This document shows positions 33,608 to 42,372 of a stretch of 64,000 nucleotides of DNA, in pieces (position 1 is the first letter of the stretch; each line of letters opens with the position of its first letter). The position numbers were made by a program, and so were the translations under genes. The stretch is from the NCBI RefSeq assembly GCF_042650645.1, contig NZ_JBHSBI010000005.1, positions 310,001 to 374,000 of the forward strand, in the 5' to 3' direction. A model generated the notes under the pieces. That model did no database searches. It worked only from the letters and a program-made list of their open reading frames with translations, and was not told the DNA's origin. Source of the stretch: Nonomuraea purpurea. Lineage in GTDB: Bacteria; Actinomycetota; Actinomycetes; Streptosporangiales; Streptosporangiaceae.

Positions 33608-33620
33608 AATCGCCAGGTTA

Positions 33621-33766
33621 TTGACATCCTCCCCCGCGCGTAAACGCCGGGGACTCCCCCACGTCAACGTTGGAGCCTTACTGCTTCCTCTACACCGCCT
33701 GAGCGCCATGGCTTTCGGGCTGTGCCAGGGTCGGAATTGCCTCGCCGTGCATTGCCGGCCAGGCCG
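33621..33766 (-). mobile_element. Relic right end of an IS200/IS605-type element
   Basis: On the minus strand the region ends GTCCCCGGCG-TTTAC-GCGCGGGG followed by GAGGATGTCAA, closely like the subterminal hairpin and right end of IS200/IS605 elements (typical form: CCCCGGCC loop GGCCGGGG then AGGATGTCAA). The stem is imperfect (one mismatched pair). About 105 bp upstream, to the pseudokinase stop, has no open frame and may derive from the element's 3' region, where TnpB guide (omega) RNAs are encoded. No tnpA or tnpB remains in the window. The outer limit is uncertain. Confidence 0.55.
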
Positions 33767-35125
33767 TCAGCACTTGTAGGTGAAGCTGGCCTTGTCCGTA
33801 CGAATCGGGCCGGGTGTCAGGATTTTCAGCGTCGCGGTGGCCTTGACGTTGCTGCGCCCGTTGAGCGTCCACCGCAGCGGGACCGTGTACGACGTCTGGT
33901 CCGACTTCGTGTGCAGCGTTCCCTTGACGATGACCTTGTCGAGGTTCCTGCGCCATTCGTAGGTGACCTCGCCGGGTGCCCCGTTCGTCACGACCGTGGC
34001 GTTGATCAGGACTTCGCTGTCGCAGCCCTGGGTCTTCTTCGGAGCCACCACGTTGATCGACCTGACCGCCAGTTCCGGGGTGTCGCTCAGCCGGAACCAG
34101 GCGAAGGCCGCCCCCGCCATGATCACCGCGAAGACGGTGGAGGCCAGGATCGTGCGCTGCCGCCGCCTGCGCGACGACCTGGTGAGGCGGGTGCCTGGGC
34201 GCTGCTCGGTGGCGGCCTCGTCGCGGCCCGAGCGCCAGATGCGCTCGGCGGGGGTCTCCTGCCGAGGTTCCCGGTCGCCGACCCCGGGGCCGAAGTGGAC
34301 CGGTCCCGTCGTTCTGCCGGGGACGTGCAGGAGCGTGACGATGTCGCCCTCGTCCCTGGGCGGCGGGACGGGGGCTCGCCCGTACGCCGGCGTCTGCGCG
34401 AACGCCGACCTGCTCCGCGCCGCCTGCGCCAGCCCCTGCCTGCTGATCGCGCCGCCCGGCAGCGCGCCCCGCTCCGTGAGCAGCAGGTCCCGTGCGGCAG
34501 GCAGGCCCAGCGTCCCGGCCGTGGCCGCGGCACGTTCCAGCAGTTCGGCGGCCCGCGGCGCGCCCTGACCGAGCGGGGCGGCCAGCCCGCGCGCCAGCGC
34601 CGCCCAGCCGGACGCGTCCCGTTCGCGCGGGGAGATCTGGCCGCGGATGGCGTCGGCGAGACCGCGTTCCGACAGCAGCGCGACGCCCTCCGCGGTGATC
34701 ACCACCGTGCCCGGGTGCACGGAGCCGTGCGTGATCCCGGCCGCGTGCAGCGCCATCAGGGTTTGGGCGGTCTCCACCAGCACCGACGCCGCGCCGCCAG
34801 GATCGACGGCTCCTGCGGCGAGCAGGTCGGCCAGCGTGGGGCTGACCGCCTGGCCGGTGAGCAGCCACACCTGCTCGCCCGCCGCGACCACGTCCGCCAC
34901 GGGGATCAGCCCGGTCATCCCGCCGAGGACGAGCTGCTGGTCCGTCATGACCGCGCGCACCACGCGCTCGCGTACGCCGGGCAGGCCGATGATCTTCGGG
35001 TCGAACAGCAACGCCCCCGCTCTGCGGCCGTCGGGGGAGATGGCGTCGATCCAGTTGCCGAGTTCGGTCATCCAGGTGTGCTCGGTGAGCCGGAACCCGG
35101 CGATACCGTGTGCAGGGTTGGTCAT
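33767..35125 (-). CDS. Membrane pseudokinase with extracellular domain
   Basis: A 452-residue protein. Residues 60-215 align by pattern with the kinase C-lobe, but the catalytic loop reads ITHGSVHPGTVVI (132-144), where the Asp of HRD is Ser, and there is no glycine loop or DFG. One membrane helix lies near 330-350 (TILASTVFAVIMAGAAFAWF). The last 90 residues form an extracellular beta-rich domain with two Cys (one at the extreme C-terminus). It follows two true receptor kinases on the same strand and may be their regulator or decoy. Confidence 0.8.
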   Translation of the reverse strand: MTNPAHGIAGFRLTEHTWMTELGNWIDAISPDGRRAGALLFDPKIIGLPGVRERVVRAVMTDQQLVLGGMTGLIPVADVVAAGEQVWLLTGQAVSPTLADLLAAGAVDPGGAASVLVETAQTLMALHAAGITHGSVHPGTVVITAEGVALLSERGLADAIRGQISPRERDASGWAALARGLAAPLGQGAPRAAELLERAAATAGTLGLPAARDLLLTERGALPGGAISRQGLAQAARSRSAFAQTPAYGRAPVPPPRDEGDIVTLLHVPGRTTGPVHFGPGVGDREPRQETPAERIWRSGRDEAATEQRPGTRLTRSSRRRRQRTILASTVFAVIMAGAAFAWFRLSDTPELAVRSINVVAPKKTQGCDSEVLINATVVTNGAPGEVTYEWRRNLDKVIVKGTLHTKSDQTSYTVPLRWTLNGRSNVKATATLKILTPGPIRTDKASFTYKC

Positions 35126-35148
35126 CCCTAGCCCCCCGGGCGCGGTCT

Positions 35149-36867
35149 CTAGCGCTTCCTTCTCTGGCGGCGTTTCACCGCCAGTGTGACCGGAACGGGG
35201 CCGGACGTCATCAGGCCGAAGGCCACCAGCGCGGCCTGGGCCCCGCCCGCCCCTTCGAGTCGCGACTCATCGGGTGCGGGCTCTTCGCTCCGCGTGGGCT
35301 CCTGGGAGCGGGTCGGCTCCTGGCTCCGCGTGGGCTCCTGGCTCCGCGTGGGCTCCTGGGAACGGGTCGGCTCCTCGCTGAGCGTGGGCGTACGGGGCGG
35401 CTCTGGCGTGGGGGTCGGCTCGGCCGTGGTGGGCCTCGGACGGGTCGGCTCGGACGTGGTGGGCGCGGCCGTCGTGGGGGCCGCGGTGCCGTCCCCGCCC
35501 TCGTTGATTCTGCCGTTGAACTCGGGTTCCGGTGTCGACGACGCGCTCGGCGCGGGCTTCTTGGTCCTGACCGGCTTCGCGGTCGGCGTCGGCTTGGGGG
35601 CACGCGTTCTGACGGGCCGGGGGGTTTTCGTCGGCCGAGCGGTGTTCGCAGGCTGGGCGGGCGGCGGCGTCACGCTCTGCACGACCGTCGGCGTCGGCTC
35701 AGCGGGCAGGCTCGCCTCGGGGGTCTCCTCGGGCGTGGGTTCGGCGGAGGGCTCCGTCTCGGCGGGCTCAGGAGTCGCGGGCACGCCCGTGGTCGGCGTG
35801 ACCCGCGCGGTTTCCGCCCGCAGCACGGGCTCGTCGGCCGAGGCGTTGACGGCGACCACTGCCCCGACGACCAGCACGGCGACGGCGCTCACCCCGAGGA
35901 CGATCTTCACGGGCAGCTTGCCGAGCACCCCCGACGGGTCGCCGAACCGGGTCTGGGCCAGCGACGTCCGCACCTCGGTCGGCTCACCGAGCGCCTTCGG
36001 GAACAGCAGGGCGAGCAGCCCGGTCAGTGCCACGAGCCGGCGGCGTCCGCGCTCCTCCCAGTCCTCGCCGTACGCCTCGGCCGCGACGGCCTCCAGCTCG
36101 GCCAGGAACGCCTCCGCCGACGCCGGCCGCAGCTCCGGGTCCTTGGCCAGGCCGCGCCCGACCAGGCCGCGCAGCGGCGCAGGCACCTCCTCCACCGGCG
36201 GCGCGGCGCTCTGGTGCTGGCGGGCCAGGGCGGCGACGTTGAGCGCCCGGTAGGGCCTGGCGCCCGTCAGGCACTCGAAGAAGACGACCGTGGCCGCGTA
36301 CACGTCGGTCGCCGGACTGGCGGGCGTGCCCGACCACTGCTCGGGCGCCATGTACGGCGGCGTGCCCGCGGCGCTCGCCTCCTCGCCCACCCGCACCGCG
36401 ATGCCGAAGTCCACGAGCTTGCTGGCCCCGTCGGCCTGGACCATCACGTTCTCGGGCTTGAAATCGCGGTGCACGACCCCGAGCGCGTGGGCGGAGGCCA
36501 GACCTTGGAGCGAGCCCTTGAGGACCGTCAGCGCCGCCTCAGGGCCCGTGGGCCCCTCGGACCTGAGGATCTCGCGTAACGAGACCCCGTCGATCAGCTC
36601 CATGACGATCGCCGCGCCCTGACCCGACTCGACGTAGTCGATCAGCCGGGCGTGGTAAACGCTCTGGAGCGTGGCCAGCAGCCGCGCCTCGTGCCGGAAG
36701 CGGGCCACGAAGCCCATGTCGGAACGGAGCTCGTCGCTGAGGTATTTGATGGCGACCTCGACGCCGTCGTGGGCTCGCCTGGCCAGCACCACCCGTCCTG
36801 CGGCCCCCGAGCCGAGCTCGCGGACCTCGGTGTAGCCAGGGACCCCCCACTGCCCATCACCGTACAT
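35149..36867 (-). CDS. Receptor Ser/Thr protein kinase (paralogue 1)
   Basis: About 572 residues. Kinase domain: LGSGAAGRVVLA loop, Lys41 (VAIKYL), HRDFKPEN (133-140), DFG (153-155), YMAPEQW, all intact. A juxtamembrane helix (LVALTGLLALLFP) and a transmembrane helix (VLGVSAVAVLVVGAVVAV) follow, then a long Thr/Pro/Glu-rich extracellular stalk with five SQEPTR-like repeats. The C-terminus is a second hydrophobic stretch with a basic end (VKRRQRRKR), so the stalk may be tethered at both ends. ATG at 36867 with AGAGGAGATC upstream. Confidence 0.92.
   Translation of the reverse strand: MYGDGQWGVPGYTEVRELGSGAAGRVVLARRAHDGVEVAIKYLSDELRSDMGFVARFRHEARLLATLQSVYHARLIDYVESGQGAAIVMELIDGVSLREILRSEGPTGPEAALTVLKGSLQGLASAHALGVVHRDFKPENVMVQADGASKLVDFGIAVRVGEEASAAGTPPYMAPEQWSGTPASPATDVYAATVVFFECLTGARPYRALNVAALARQHQSAAPPVEEVPAPLRGLVGRGLAKDPELRPASAEAFLAELEAVAAEAYGEDWEERGRRRLVALTGLLALLFPKALGEPTEVRTSLAQTRFGDPSGVLGKLPVKIVLGVSAVAVLVVGAVVAVNASADEPVLRAETARVTPTTGVPATPEPAETEPSAEPTPEETPEASLPAEPTPTVVQSVTPPPAQPANTARPTKTPRPVRTRAPKPTPTAKPVRTKKPAPSASSTPEPEFNGRINEGGDGTAAPTTAAPTTSEPTRPRPTTAEPTPTPEPPRTPTLSEEPTRSQEPTRSQEPTRSQEPTRSQEPTRSEEPAPDESRLEGAGGAQAALVAFGLMTSGPVPVTLAVKRRQRRKR
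35281..35388. repeat. 18-bp tandem repeats coding SQEPTR
   Basis: About five 18-bp units (GGCTCCTGGCTCCGCGTG and variants) inside the kinase stalk, encoding repeated SQEPTR/SEEPTR. In-frame units of this kind can change copy number and so stalk length. Confidence 0.85.
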
Positions 36868-36976
36868 ATCGATCTCCTCTGGAGTCTTCCGGGCCCCCAC
36901 CCACATCAACCGGACGTAGCTTAATCAGGGGGAATCGCTTTCCCGCTAGTAAATCCCGTAAGTGTGTCTTACCTGG

Positions 36977-39088
36977 TCAATCGATCTTCTCCGGCAAATC
37001 AGGACTTGGCGTCCGGGTGGGAGTCTCCTCCTCGGACGGGCACTCGCGAGTGGTCCCGCCGGCGCTGTCGCCGCCACCGTCCGCCGCCGGATCCGTGGCG
37101 GCGCTCACCGACCACTTCACACCGCAGGAGATCTTGCCGCGGTAGGAGAAGGTCCTGCTGTACGACGTCTCGCCGGACAGGGTGACCGTCTGCGAGTCGC
37201 GTCCCTCGCCTGCCGAGAACGTGACGGTCAACCGTACCGGCTGGGCGTCCGCCGTGGTCACCGAGACCGTCGCGAAGAGCCCGTCGCTGGCGCTCGCCCG
37301 AAGGATACGTACCTGCCGCACGCGAGGCGGGCACGTCACCGAGGCCCGCGCGGTGGCCGTCCTGCCGCCCGCGCTCACCCGCACCGACACCGTCGAGCCG
37401 CACGGACGGGACCTGAAGGCGTACCCGAAGGTCTGGGCATAGGAGGTGCGGCCCGACAGGGTCGCCGAGCGGGACGCGACCGTCTCGCCGCCCACCGCGA
37501 ACTCGGCCCGCACCGGGATGTCCGCCGTCCCGCTCGCGGTCAGCCTGACGCGGGCGGTGATACCGCGGCCGGGCGCCTCGGGCACGCTGAGGCCCACACG
37601 CAGCCCCGTCACCCGGGTCGGCGGTGTCGCAGTGGGCGATGTCACGGTCGGCGCGGACGTCGGTGCCACCGTCGGCGTCGGCGTCCGTATCTGCGTCCGT
37701 GTGGGTGTGGGTGTGGGCGTTGGTGTCCGTGTCTGCGTGGGCGTACGTGTGGGCGTGGGCGTCGGTGTACGTGTCCGCGTGGGCGTGGGCGTGGGCGTGG
37801 GTGTCGGCGTGTGGGAGTTCGTCCGCGTCGGGGTGCTCTCCAGCGTGGGCGGAGGCGCGAGCGACACCGTGGGCCCCGGCTCCTGCGGCGGCTCCTGCGG
37901 TGAGACCTCGGGCACGACGTCCTCGGGCGTGCTTTCCGGGGTGGACGGCGGTATGGCCGCCGGTTCCGTCGTGCCCTCGGACGGCGGTACGGCCGCCGCC
38001 GCGCCGATCGGGTCCGTGGGCGGCGGCTGCCGGTGGGTCAGCACGACCACCACCGCCACCGTCACCGCGGTGGCCAGCGCGGCGGCCATCGCGCCCCGGA
38101 CCGCGGTCGAGCGCAGCGCGACCCGGACCGCGTCGGAGCGCAGCGCCGCGTTCGAGCGCAGCCGCCGGAGCTCGCGGAACACCGTCCTGGCCAGCGACGT
38201 GGAGACCTCGGGCGGCGGCGTCTGGGGCAGGGGCAGGAGCAGCGCGAGCAGGGCCACGAGCGCGGCCAGTCGCCGTTTGCCGCGTTCCTCCCAGTCCTCC
38301 CCGTACGCCGCCCTGGCCGCGCTCTCCAGCTCGGCCACGAACTCCACCGCGCTCGGAGGCCGCCGCGCCGGATCCTTGGCCAGCCCCCGCAGGACCAGCT
38401 GTCGGACCGGTTCGGGCGCGTCGTGGAAGGGCACGGGGGCGTGGACGTGCTGGTAGCCGAGCACGCTGGGCTCGGTGGAGCGGTATGGCCGATGCCCTGT
38501 CAGGCACTCGAAGAAGACCGCGGTGGCCGCGTACACGTCGGTCGACGGCGAGGCGGGCCGCCCCTGCCACAGCTCCGGCGCCATGTAAGGGGGCGTGCCC
38601 TCGGGCAGCGTGGTGGTGCCCTGGCGGACGGCCACGCCGAAGTCGACGAGCTTGCTGACGCCGTCGTCCCGCACGAGGACGTTCTCCGGCTTGTAGTCCC
38701 GGTGCACCAGCCCGAGGGCGTGCGCCCGCGCCAGGCCGAGCAGCGAGCCCTTGAGCACGGCCAGCGCCGCCTCCGGCTCGGTCGTGCCGTGCTCGCGCAG
38801 CAGCGCGCGCAGCGAGACGCCGTTGACCAGTTCCATCACGATGGCCGCGCCGCCGACGTCCTGGATGTACTCCCACATCGTGGCGATGTTCGGATCGCGC
38901 AGCGTCGTCAGCAGCCGCGCCTCCGACTGGAACCTGGCCAGAGCGGAGGGGTCGTGACGCAGTTGTTCGGACAGATACTTGATCGCGACCTTGACGCCGG
39001 TCTCGTCGTGCACGGCCAGCACGACCCGCCCGCCGGCCCCAGCCCCGAGCTGCTTGACTTCCGTGTATCCGGGAGCGCTCCACTCCAT
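36977..39088 (-). CDS. Receptor Ser/Thr protein kinase (paralogue 2)
   Basis: A 703-residue kinase closely similar to the downstream kinase in its first 270 residues. Motifs are intact: LGAGAGGRVVLA, Lys37, HRDYKPEN (129-136), DFG (149-151), YMAPELW. A transmembrane helix (AAALATAVTVAVVVVLT) precedes a TPTPTPTRT-rich stalk of about 80 residues and then two or three Ig-like beta units with paired Cys (for example RSRPCGSTVSV and VTCPPRV, KISCGVKWSV). It probably senses a wall or surface ligand. Confidence 0.92.
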   Translation of the reverse strand: MEWSAPGYTEVKQLGAGAGGRVVLAVHDETGVKVAIKYLSEQLRHDPSALARFQSEARLLTTLRDPNIATMWEYIQDVGGAAIVMELVNGVSLRALLREHGTTEPEAALAVLKGSLLGLARAHALGLVHRDYKPENVLVRDDGVSKLVDFGVAVRQGTTTLPEGTPPYMAPELWQGRPASPSTDVYAATAVFFECLTGHRPYRSTEPSVLGYQHVHAPVPFHDAPEPVRQLVLRGLAKDPARRPPSAVEFVAELESAARAAYGEDWEERGKRRLAALVALLALLLPLPQTPPPEVSTSLARTVFRELRRLRSNAALRSDAVRVALRSTAVRGAMAAALATAVTVAVVVVLTHRQPPPTDPIGAAAAVPPSEGTTEPAAIPPSTPESTPEDVVPEVSPQEPPQEPGPTVSLAPPPTLESTPTRTNSHTPTPTPTPTPTRTRTPTPTPTRTPTQTRTPTPTPTPTRTQIRTPTPTVAPTSAPTVTSPTATPPTRVTGLRVGLSVPEAPGRGITARVRLTASGTADIPVRAEFAVGGETVASRSATLSGRTSYAQTFGYAFRSRPCGSTVSVRVSAGGRTATARASVTCPPRVRQVRILRASASDGLFATVSVTTADAQPVRLTVTFSAGEGRDSQTVTLSGETSYSRTFSYRGKISCGVKWSVSAATDPAADGGGDSAGGTTRECPSEEETPTRTPSPDLPEKID
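37674..37821. repeat. Low-complexity GT/GC repeat coding PT-rich stalk
   Basis: Imperfect 6-bp units (GTGGGC, GTCGGC, GTGTCC) on the plus strand encode the PT/RT-rich stalk of the kinase on the minus strand. It is coding sequence, not a structural array. Confidence 0.8.
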
Positions 39089-39174
39089 ACGCCATCTCCC
39101 ATCAGGAGCCGGCCCACCTGATGAGACGCGTGATCAAGCAGTCGGGTTTTCCAGGTGGTCCCGGAATTATGGAA

Positions 39175-39813
39175 CTACTCCCGATGGAGGATGTGAACAG
39201 GCGCCCCGATACCTTCTTGGAGCACCGAATCCGGCTCGGGTTCGCCCCACGTCGTCACCAGGGGCAGCACACCGGCCCACACCGGCAGGTCGTAGTCCTC
39301 TTCTTCGTCCTTGGGGCCGCCGCGACGGATCTTGACCGACGCCTCCTCCAGCGACAGCGCCAGCACGGACGTGGCGGCCAGTTCCTTGCGCGAGGGCCGC
39401 CTGACGTAGTCCCACTGGCCGGGCGCGAGCTGCTCGGACAGGGCCCGCAGGCCCGCCATGCGCTCGTCGGGGTCGTCCACCAGCCTGGCCTGCCCGTAGA
39501 TGACCGCGGAACGGTAGTTGACGGAGTGGTGGAAGATCGAGCGGGCCAGCACGACGCCGTCCAGGTGCGTGACCGTGACGCAGATCTGCGCGCCGTCGCC
39601 GGCCCGCAGCGACGTCGCTCCGGTGGAGCCGTGCAGGTAGAGGGTCTCGCCGATGCGGCCGTAGCCGGTGGGCACGACCATCGGGTGGCCGTTCACGACC
39701 ACGCCCAGGTGGCAGATCAGTCCCGTGTCGAGCACCTCGTAGAGGTCGTTCCTGTCGGTGCTGCCGCGCTGCTTCTCGCGGCCGAGCGTGGTGCGGGCGG
39801 TGGTGGAGAGCAT
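39175..39813 (-). CDS. PNPOx-like FMN-binding split-barrel protein
   Basis: A 212-residue protein of the pyridoxamine-5'-phosphate-oxidase-related group: LICHLGVVVNGHPMVVPTGY, LYLHGSTGATSL, ARSIFHHSVNYRSAVIYGQARLV. It binds FMN or a similar flavin or F420; the substrate is not deducible. It is divergent from a MocR regulator, a common partner of such genes in vitamin B6 metabolism. Confidence 0.88.
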   Translation of the reverse strand: MLSTTARTTLGREKQRGSTDRNDLYEVLDTGLICHLGVVVNGHPMVVPTGYGRIGETLYLHGSTGATSLRAGDGAQICVTVTHLDGVVLARSIFHHSVNYRSAVIYGQARLVDDPDERMAGLRALSEQLAPGQWDYVRRPSRKELAATSVLALSLEEASVKIRRGGPKDEEEDYDLPVWAGVLPLVTTWGEPEPDSVLQEGIGAPVHILHRE

Positions 39814-39833
39814 GATTCGACGGTAACGACGAA

Positions 39834-39856
39834 GTGGACCTATCCTGTAGGGCCAC
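39834..39856. promoter_or_regulatory. Inverted repeat in MocR/PNPOx divergent region
   Basis: GTGGACCTA (39834-39842) and TAGGGCCAC (39848-39856) form arms matching at 8 of 9 positions, 5 bp apart, between the divergent starts. It is a likely binding site for the adjacent MocR protein and argues against the GTG at 39834 being the start of that gene. Confidence 0.55.
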
Positions 39857-39884
39857 TATCGGCCCCTTCACGAAGACCACTTCC

Positions 39885-41384
39885 GTGCGCACCCACATTG
39901 ACCTGCCCATATCCCTGTCACGAGACTCCGCCCTCCCACTCACCGCCCAGCTCGCCGGCTGGCTGCGCGGCGCCATGCTGGACGGCACGCTGGCGCCCGG
40001 CGAGCGGCTGCCGTCCTCGCGCGCCCTGGCGGCCCAGCTCGCCGTGAGCAGGACCGTGGTCACGGAGGCGTACCAGCAGCTCTACGCGGAGGGCTGGCTG
40101 GACGGGCGGCACGGCTCCGGCACGTTCGTGGCCGACATGGAACGGCCCAGGCCGCCGAGCGAGCGCCCGTACGTGCCGGCCCCCGAGCCGCCCCCCGCCG
40201 ACGCGATCGACCTCACGCCGGGCGAGCCGTGGGTGCGCGACTACGACCGGGCGGCATGGAAGCGGGCCTGGCGCACGGCCGGCGAGCTGCCGCCAGGCGC
40301 CTCGCCCGACCCGTACGGCCTGCCGCGCCTCAGAGAGCTGCTCGCCGACCACCTGCGCCGGGCCAGGGGCATGGCCGTCGGCCCCGAGAACATCCTGGTC
40401 ACCCGGGGCACCGGCAACGGCCTCGACCTGTGTGCGCTGGCCCTGCTCGGCGCCGGCGCCCGCGCCGGGGTCGAGGACCCCGGCTACCACGTGGCGCGCA
40501 CGGTGTTCGCCGCCAGGGGCGCCGAGGTCGTGCCGTGCCCGGTGGACGAGGACGGCGTCATCGTCGACCGCCTCCCGGACGGCCTGAGCCTGCTCTACAC
40601 CACGCCCGCGCACCAGTACCCGCTGGGCGGGCGGCTGCCGATCCCGCGCAGGGAACGCCTGCTGTCCTGGGCCAGGAGCACCGGCGCGACGATCGTCGAG
40701 GACGACTACGACGCCGAGTTCCGCTACGACGTCGCCCCGCTGCCCGCCCTCTACGGCCTCGACCCCTCCCGGGTGGTGCTCCTCGGCACGCTCTCCAAGA
40801 TCCTCGCCCCGGACGTCGGCGTCGGCTGGCTGGTCGGCGAGCCCGAGCTGGTCGCCAGGATCGCGGGCCTGCGCCGCGCGGTCGCCGACCGCACCAGCGG
40901 GCCCGTCCAGCAGGCCGTGGCGGCCCTGCTGGAGCGCGGCGACCTGGACAGGCACCTGCGCAGGATGCGCCTGGAGTACGCGCGCCGCCGGGCCGTCGTC
41001 GTCGAGGTGCTCGGGCCCGTGTGCCGGCTGCGCGGCGACACGGCCGGGCTGCACGTCCTGGCGGAGCTGCCCTCGGCCGTGGCGCCCGTCGTGGTGGAGC
41101 GGGCCAGGGAGCGCGGCGTCCTGGTCGACTCGATGACGCGCCACCACCACGGCCCCGCCCGCCTGCCCGGCGTGGTGATCGGGTACGGCTCCGCCTCGCT
41201 CGCCGACGTGCGCCGAGGCTGCCGCGTCCTGGCAGAACTCATCCGCGACGCGGTCACGGAGGGGGCGGCGCGCCCTTCAGCTCACGCAGCACGGGAAGGG
41301 CCCGTTCGGCGTACAGCGGGTCGACCGGCAGGACATGCCGCGCCCACCATCGGGCGGGCTCCGGGTCGGGGGACGCCTCGGTGA
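39885..41384 (+). CDS. MocR/PdxR-type GntR regulator with aminotransferase domain
   Basis: About 499 residues. An N-terminal GntR winged helix (LAGWLRGAMLDGTLAPGERLPSS, then YQQLYAEGWLDGRHGSGTFV) is joined to a fold-type I aminotransferase domain with EDDYDAEFRYD and the PLP Lys in LGTLSKILAPDVGVGWL. Such proteins sense PLP-amino adducts and regulate B6 or amino-compound genes. The GTG at 39885 starts the MRTHIDLPISL region and leaves the operator untranscribed. The last 40 or so residues, rich in Ala/Arg/Gly, overlap the convergent gene by 131 bp and look non-conserved. Confidence 0.87.
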   Translation: MRTHIDLPISLSRDSALPLTAQLAGWLRGAMLDGTLAPGERLPSSRALAAQLAVSRTVVTEAYQQLYAEGWLDGRHGSGTFVADMERPRPPSERPYVPAPEPPPADAIDLTPGEPWVRDYDRAAWKRAWRTAGELPPGASPDPYGLPRLRELLADHLRRARGMAVGPENILVTRGTGNGLDLCALALLGAGARAGVEDPGYHVARTVFAARGAEVVPCPVDEDGVIVDRLPDGLSLLYTTPAHQYPLGGRLPIPRRERLLSWARSTGATIVEDDYDAEFRYDVAPLPALYGLDPSRVVLLGTLSKILAPDVGVGWLVGEPELVARIAGLRRAVADRTSGPVQQAVAALLERGDLDRHLRRMRLEYARRRAVVVEVLGPVCRLRGDTAGLHVLAELPSAVAPVVVERARERGVLVDSMTRHHHGPARLPGVVIGYGSASLADVRRGCRVLAELIRDAVTEGAARPSAHAAREGPVRRTAGRPAGHAAPTIGRAPGRGTPR

Positions 41385-42372
41385 AGGCGGGCGCGTAGTC
41401 GTCGTAGGGCGGGTCGTACAGGTAGCCCGTCGCCACCCCGTGCCGCTCCAGTTCGGCGATCGCGGTGTCTCTGTCGCCCACCAGCAGCGGCACCCGGAAC
41501 AGCGGCTGGTCCAGGTGGCCGGGCACGGCGGGCGCGACCGTGGGCAGCGCGGCCAGCCGTTCGACCCCGGCCAGCCGGCTCCTGCGCTCTGAAGGGACCC
41601 CGGCCAGGCGCCTGGAGGCGTACCAGCGGGTCAGAGCGCCGCGACGGGCCCGGTAGTCGTGCAGGTCGGCGCGGACCCACGGGTCGAAGGGCGGCAACGC
41701 GGGCGCCTGCTTGAGCGCCACGGCGAGCCCTTGGGGGTCGAGCGCGATCCGGTAGCCCTCGCGTTCCTCCTGCATGCCGAGGGCGCGCATGATCGCCAGC
41801 GCCGGGCGTACGAGATCGAGCCTGAGCGCCGCCTGACGGGCCATGGAGGTGGCCACGCTGATCACGTCGGCCCTCCAGGAGCCGGGGGCGAGCAGGGCGT
41901 CGCGGGCGTGTTCGAGGGCACGCAGGTCGGCCTCGTGCTCGACGGCCAGCACCCCGCCGGATCCCGCCCCCGCGTGCTTGGACAGGCTGAAGACCCCGGC
42001 CTGGCCGAACGTCCCCAGCGGCCGCCCGCCGACGCTGCTCTCCAGCGCGTGGGCCACGTCCTCGATCAGGATCTTTCCCGAAAAGGCGGAGACGTGGTCG
42101 GGCAGTCCGTACAGGTTCGTGGTCAGGACGGCGTCCACCGAGGCGAGGTCGACCCGGGAGACGTCGATGTTGCCGTCGCGGGGCGACAGTGGCGCGATCA
42201 CGGGGCGCAGACCGGCCGCGAGAACCAGGAAGAGGATCTCGTCGGCGGAGATGGGCGACATGAGCAGCCGCTGGCCGGGCGCGCACCAGTGGCGTAATGC
42301 GAGATAGAGACCGAGCCGGTTGGACGGAAGCGACAGGCAGTGACGGCCCGTGCGCTCGGCGATGAGTTTCAC
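41254..42372 (-). CDS. DegT/DnrJ/EryC1-type aminotransferase
   Basis: A 372-residue PLP protein of the sugar-aminotransferase group: SNRLGLYLALRHWCAPGQRLLMSP, VDAVLTTNLYGLPD, LIEDVAHALESSVGGRPLGTFG (Asp binding the pyridine nitrogen) and the PLP Lys in FSLSKHAGAGSGG. It may make an amino sugar for a surface glycan. It starts with a GTG that overlaps the stop of the upstream GNAT gene by 4 bases. Confidence 0.85.
   Translation of the reverse strand: MKLIAERTGRHCLSLPSNRLGLYLALRHWCAPGQRLLMSPISADEILFLVLAAGLRPVIAPLSPRDGNIDVSRVDLASVDAVLTTNLYGLPDHVSAFSGKILIEDVAHALESSVGGRPLGTFGQAGVFSLSKHAGAGSGGVLAVEHEADLRALEHARDALLAPGSWRADVISVATSMARQAALRLDLVRPALAIMRALGMQEEREGYRIALDPQGLAVALKQAPALPPFDPWVRADLHDYRARRGALTRWYASRRLAGVPSERRSRLAGVERLAALPTVAPAVPGHLDQPLFRVPLLVGDRDTAIAELERHGVATGYLYDPPYDDYAPAFTEASPDPEPARWWARHVLPVDPLYAERALPVLRELKGAPPPP

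Noticed and set aside
35281..35388. Regular repeats resembling a CRISPR array
   Set aside because: The units are adjacent without spacers and encode an in-frame SQEPTR stalk of the kinase.
36848..36867. Sortase-type anchoring of the 35149-36867 kinase because of its hydrophobic, basic C-terminus
   Set aside because: No LPXTG-like motif precedes the hydrophobic stretch, so a second membrane helix is the simpler reading.
37674..37821. GT-rich repeat array as possible minisatellite or regulatory element
   Set aside because: It is explained by the PT/RT-rich stalk of the kinase encoded on the opposite strand.
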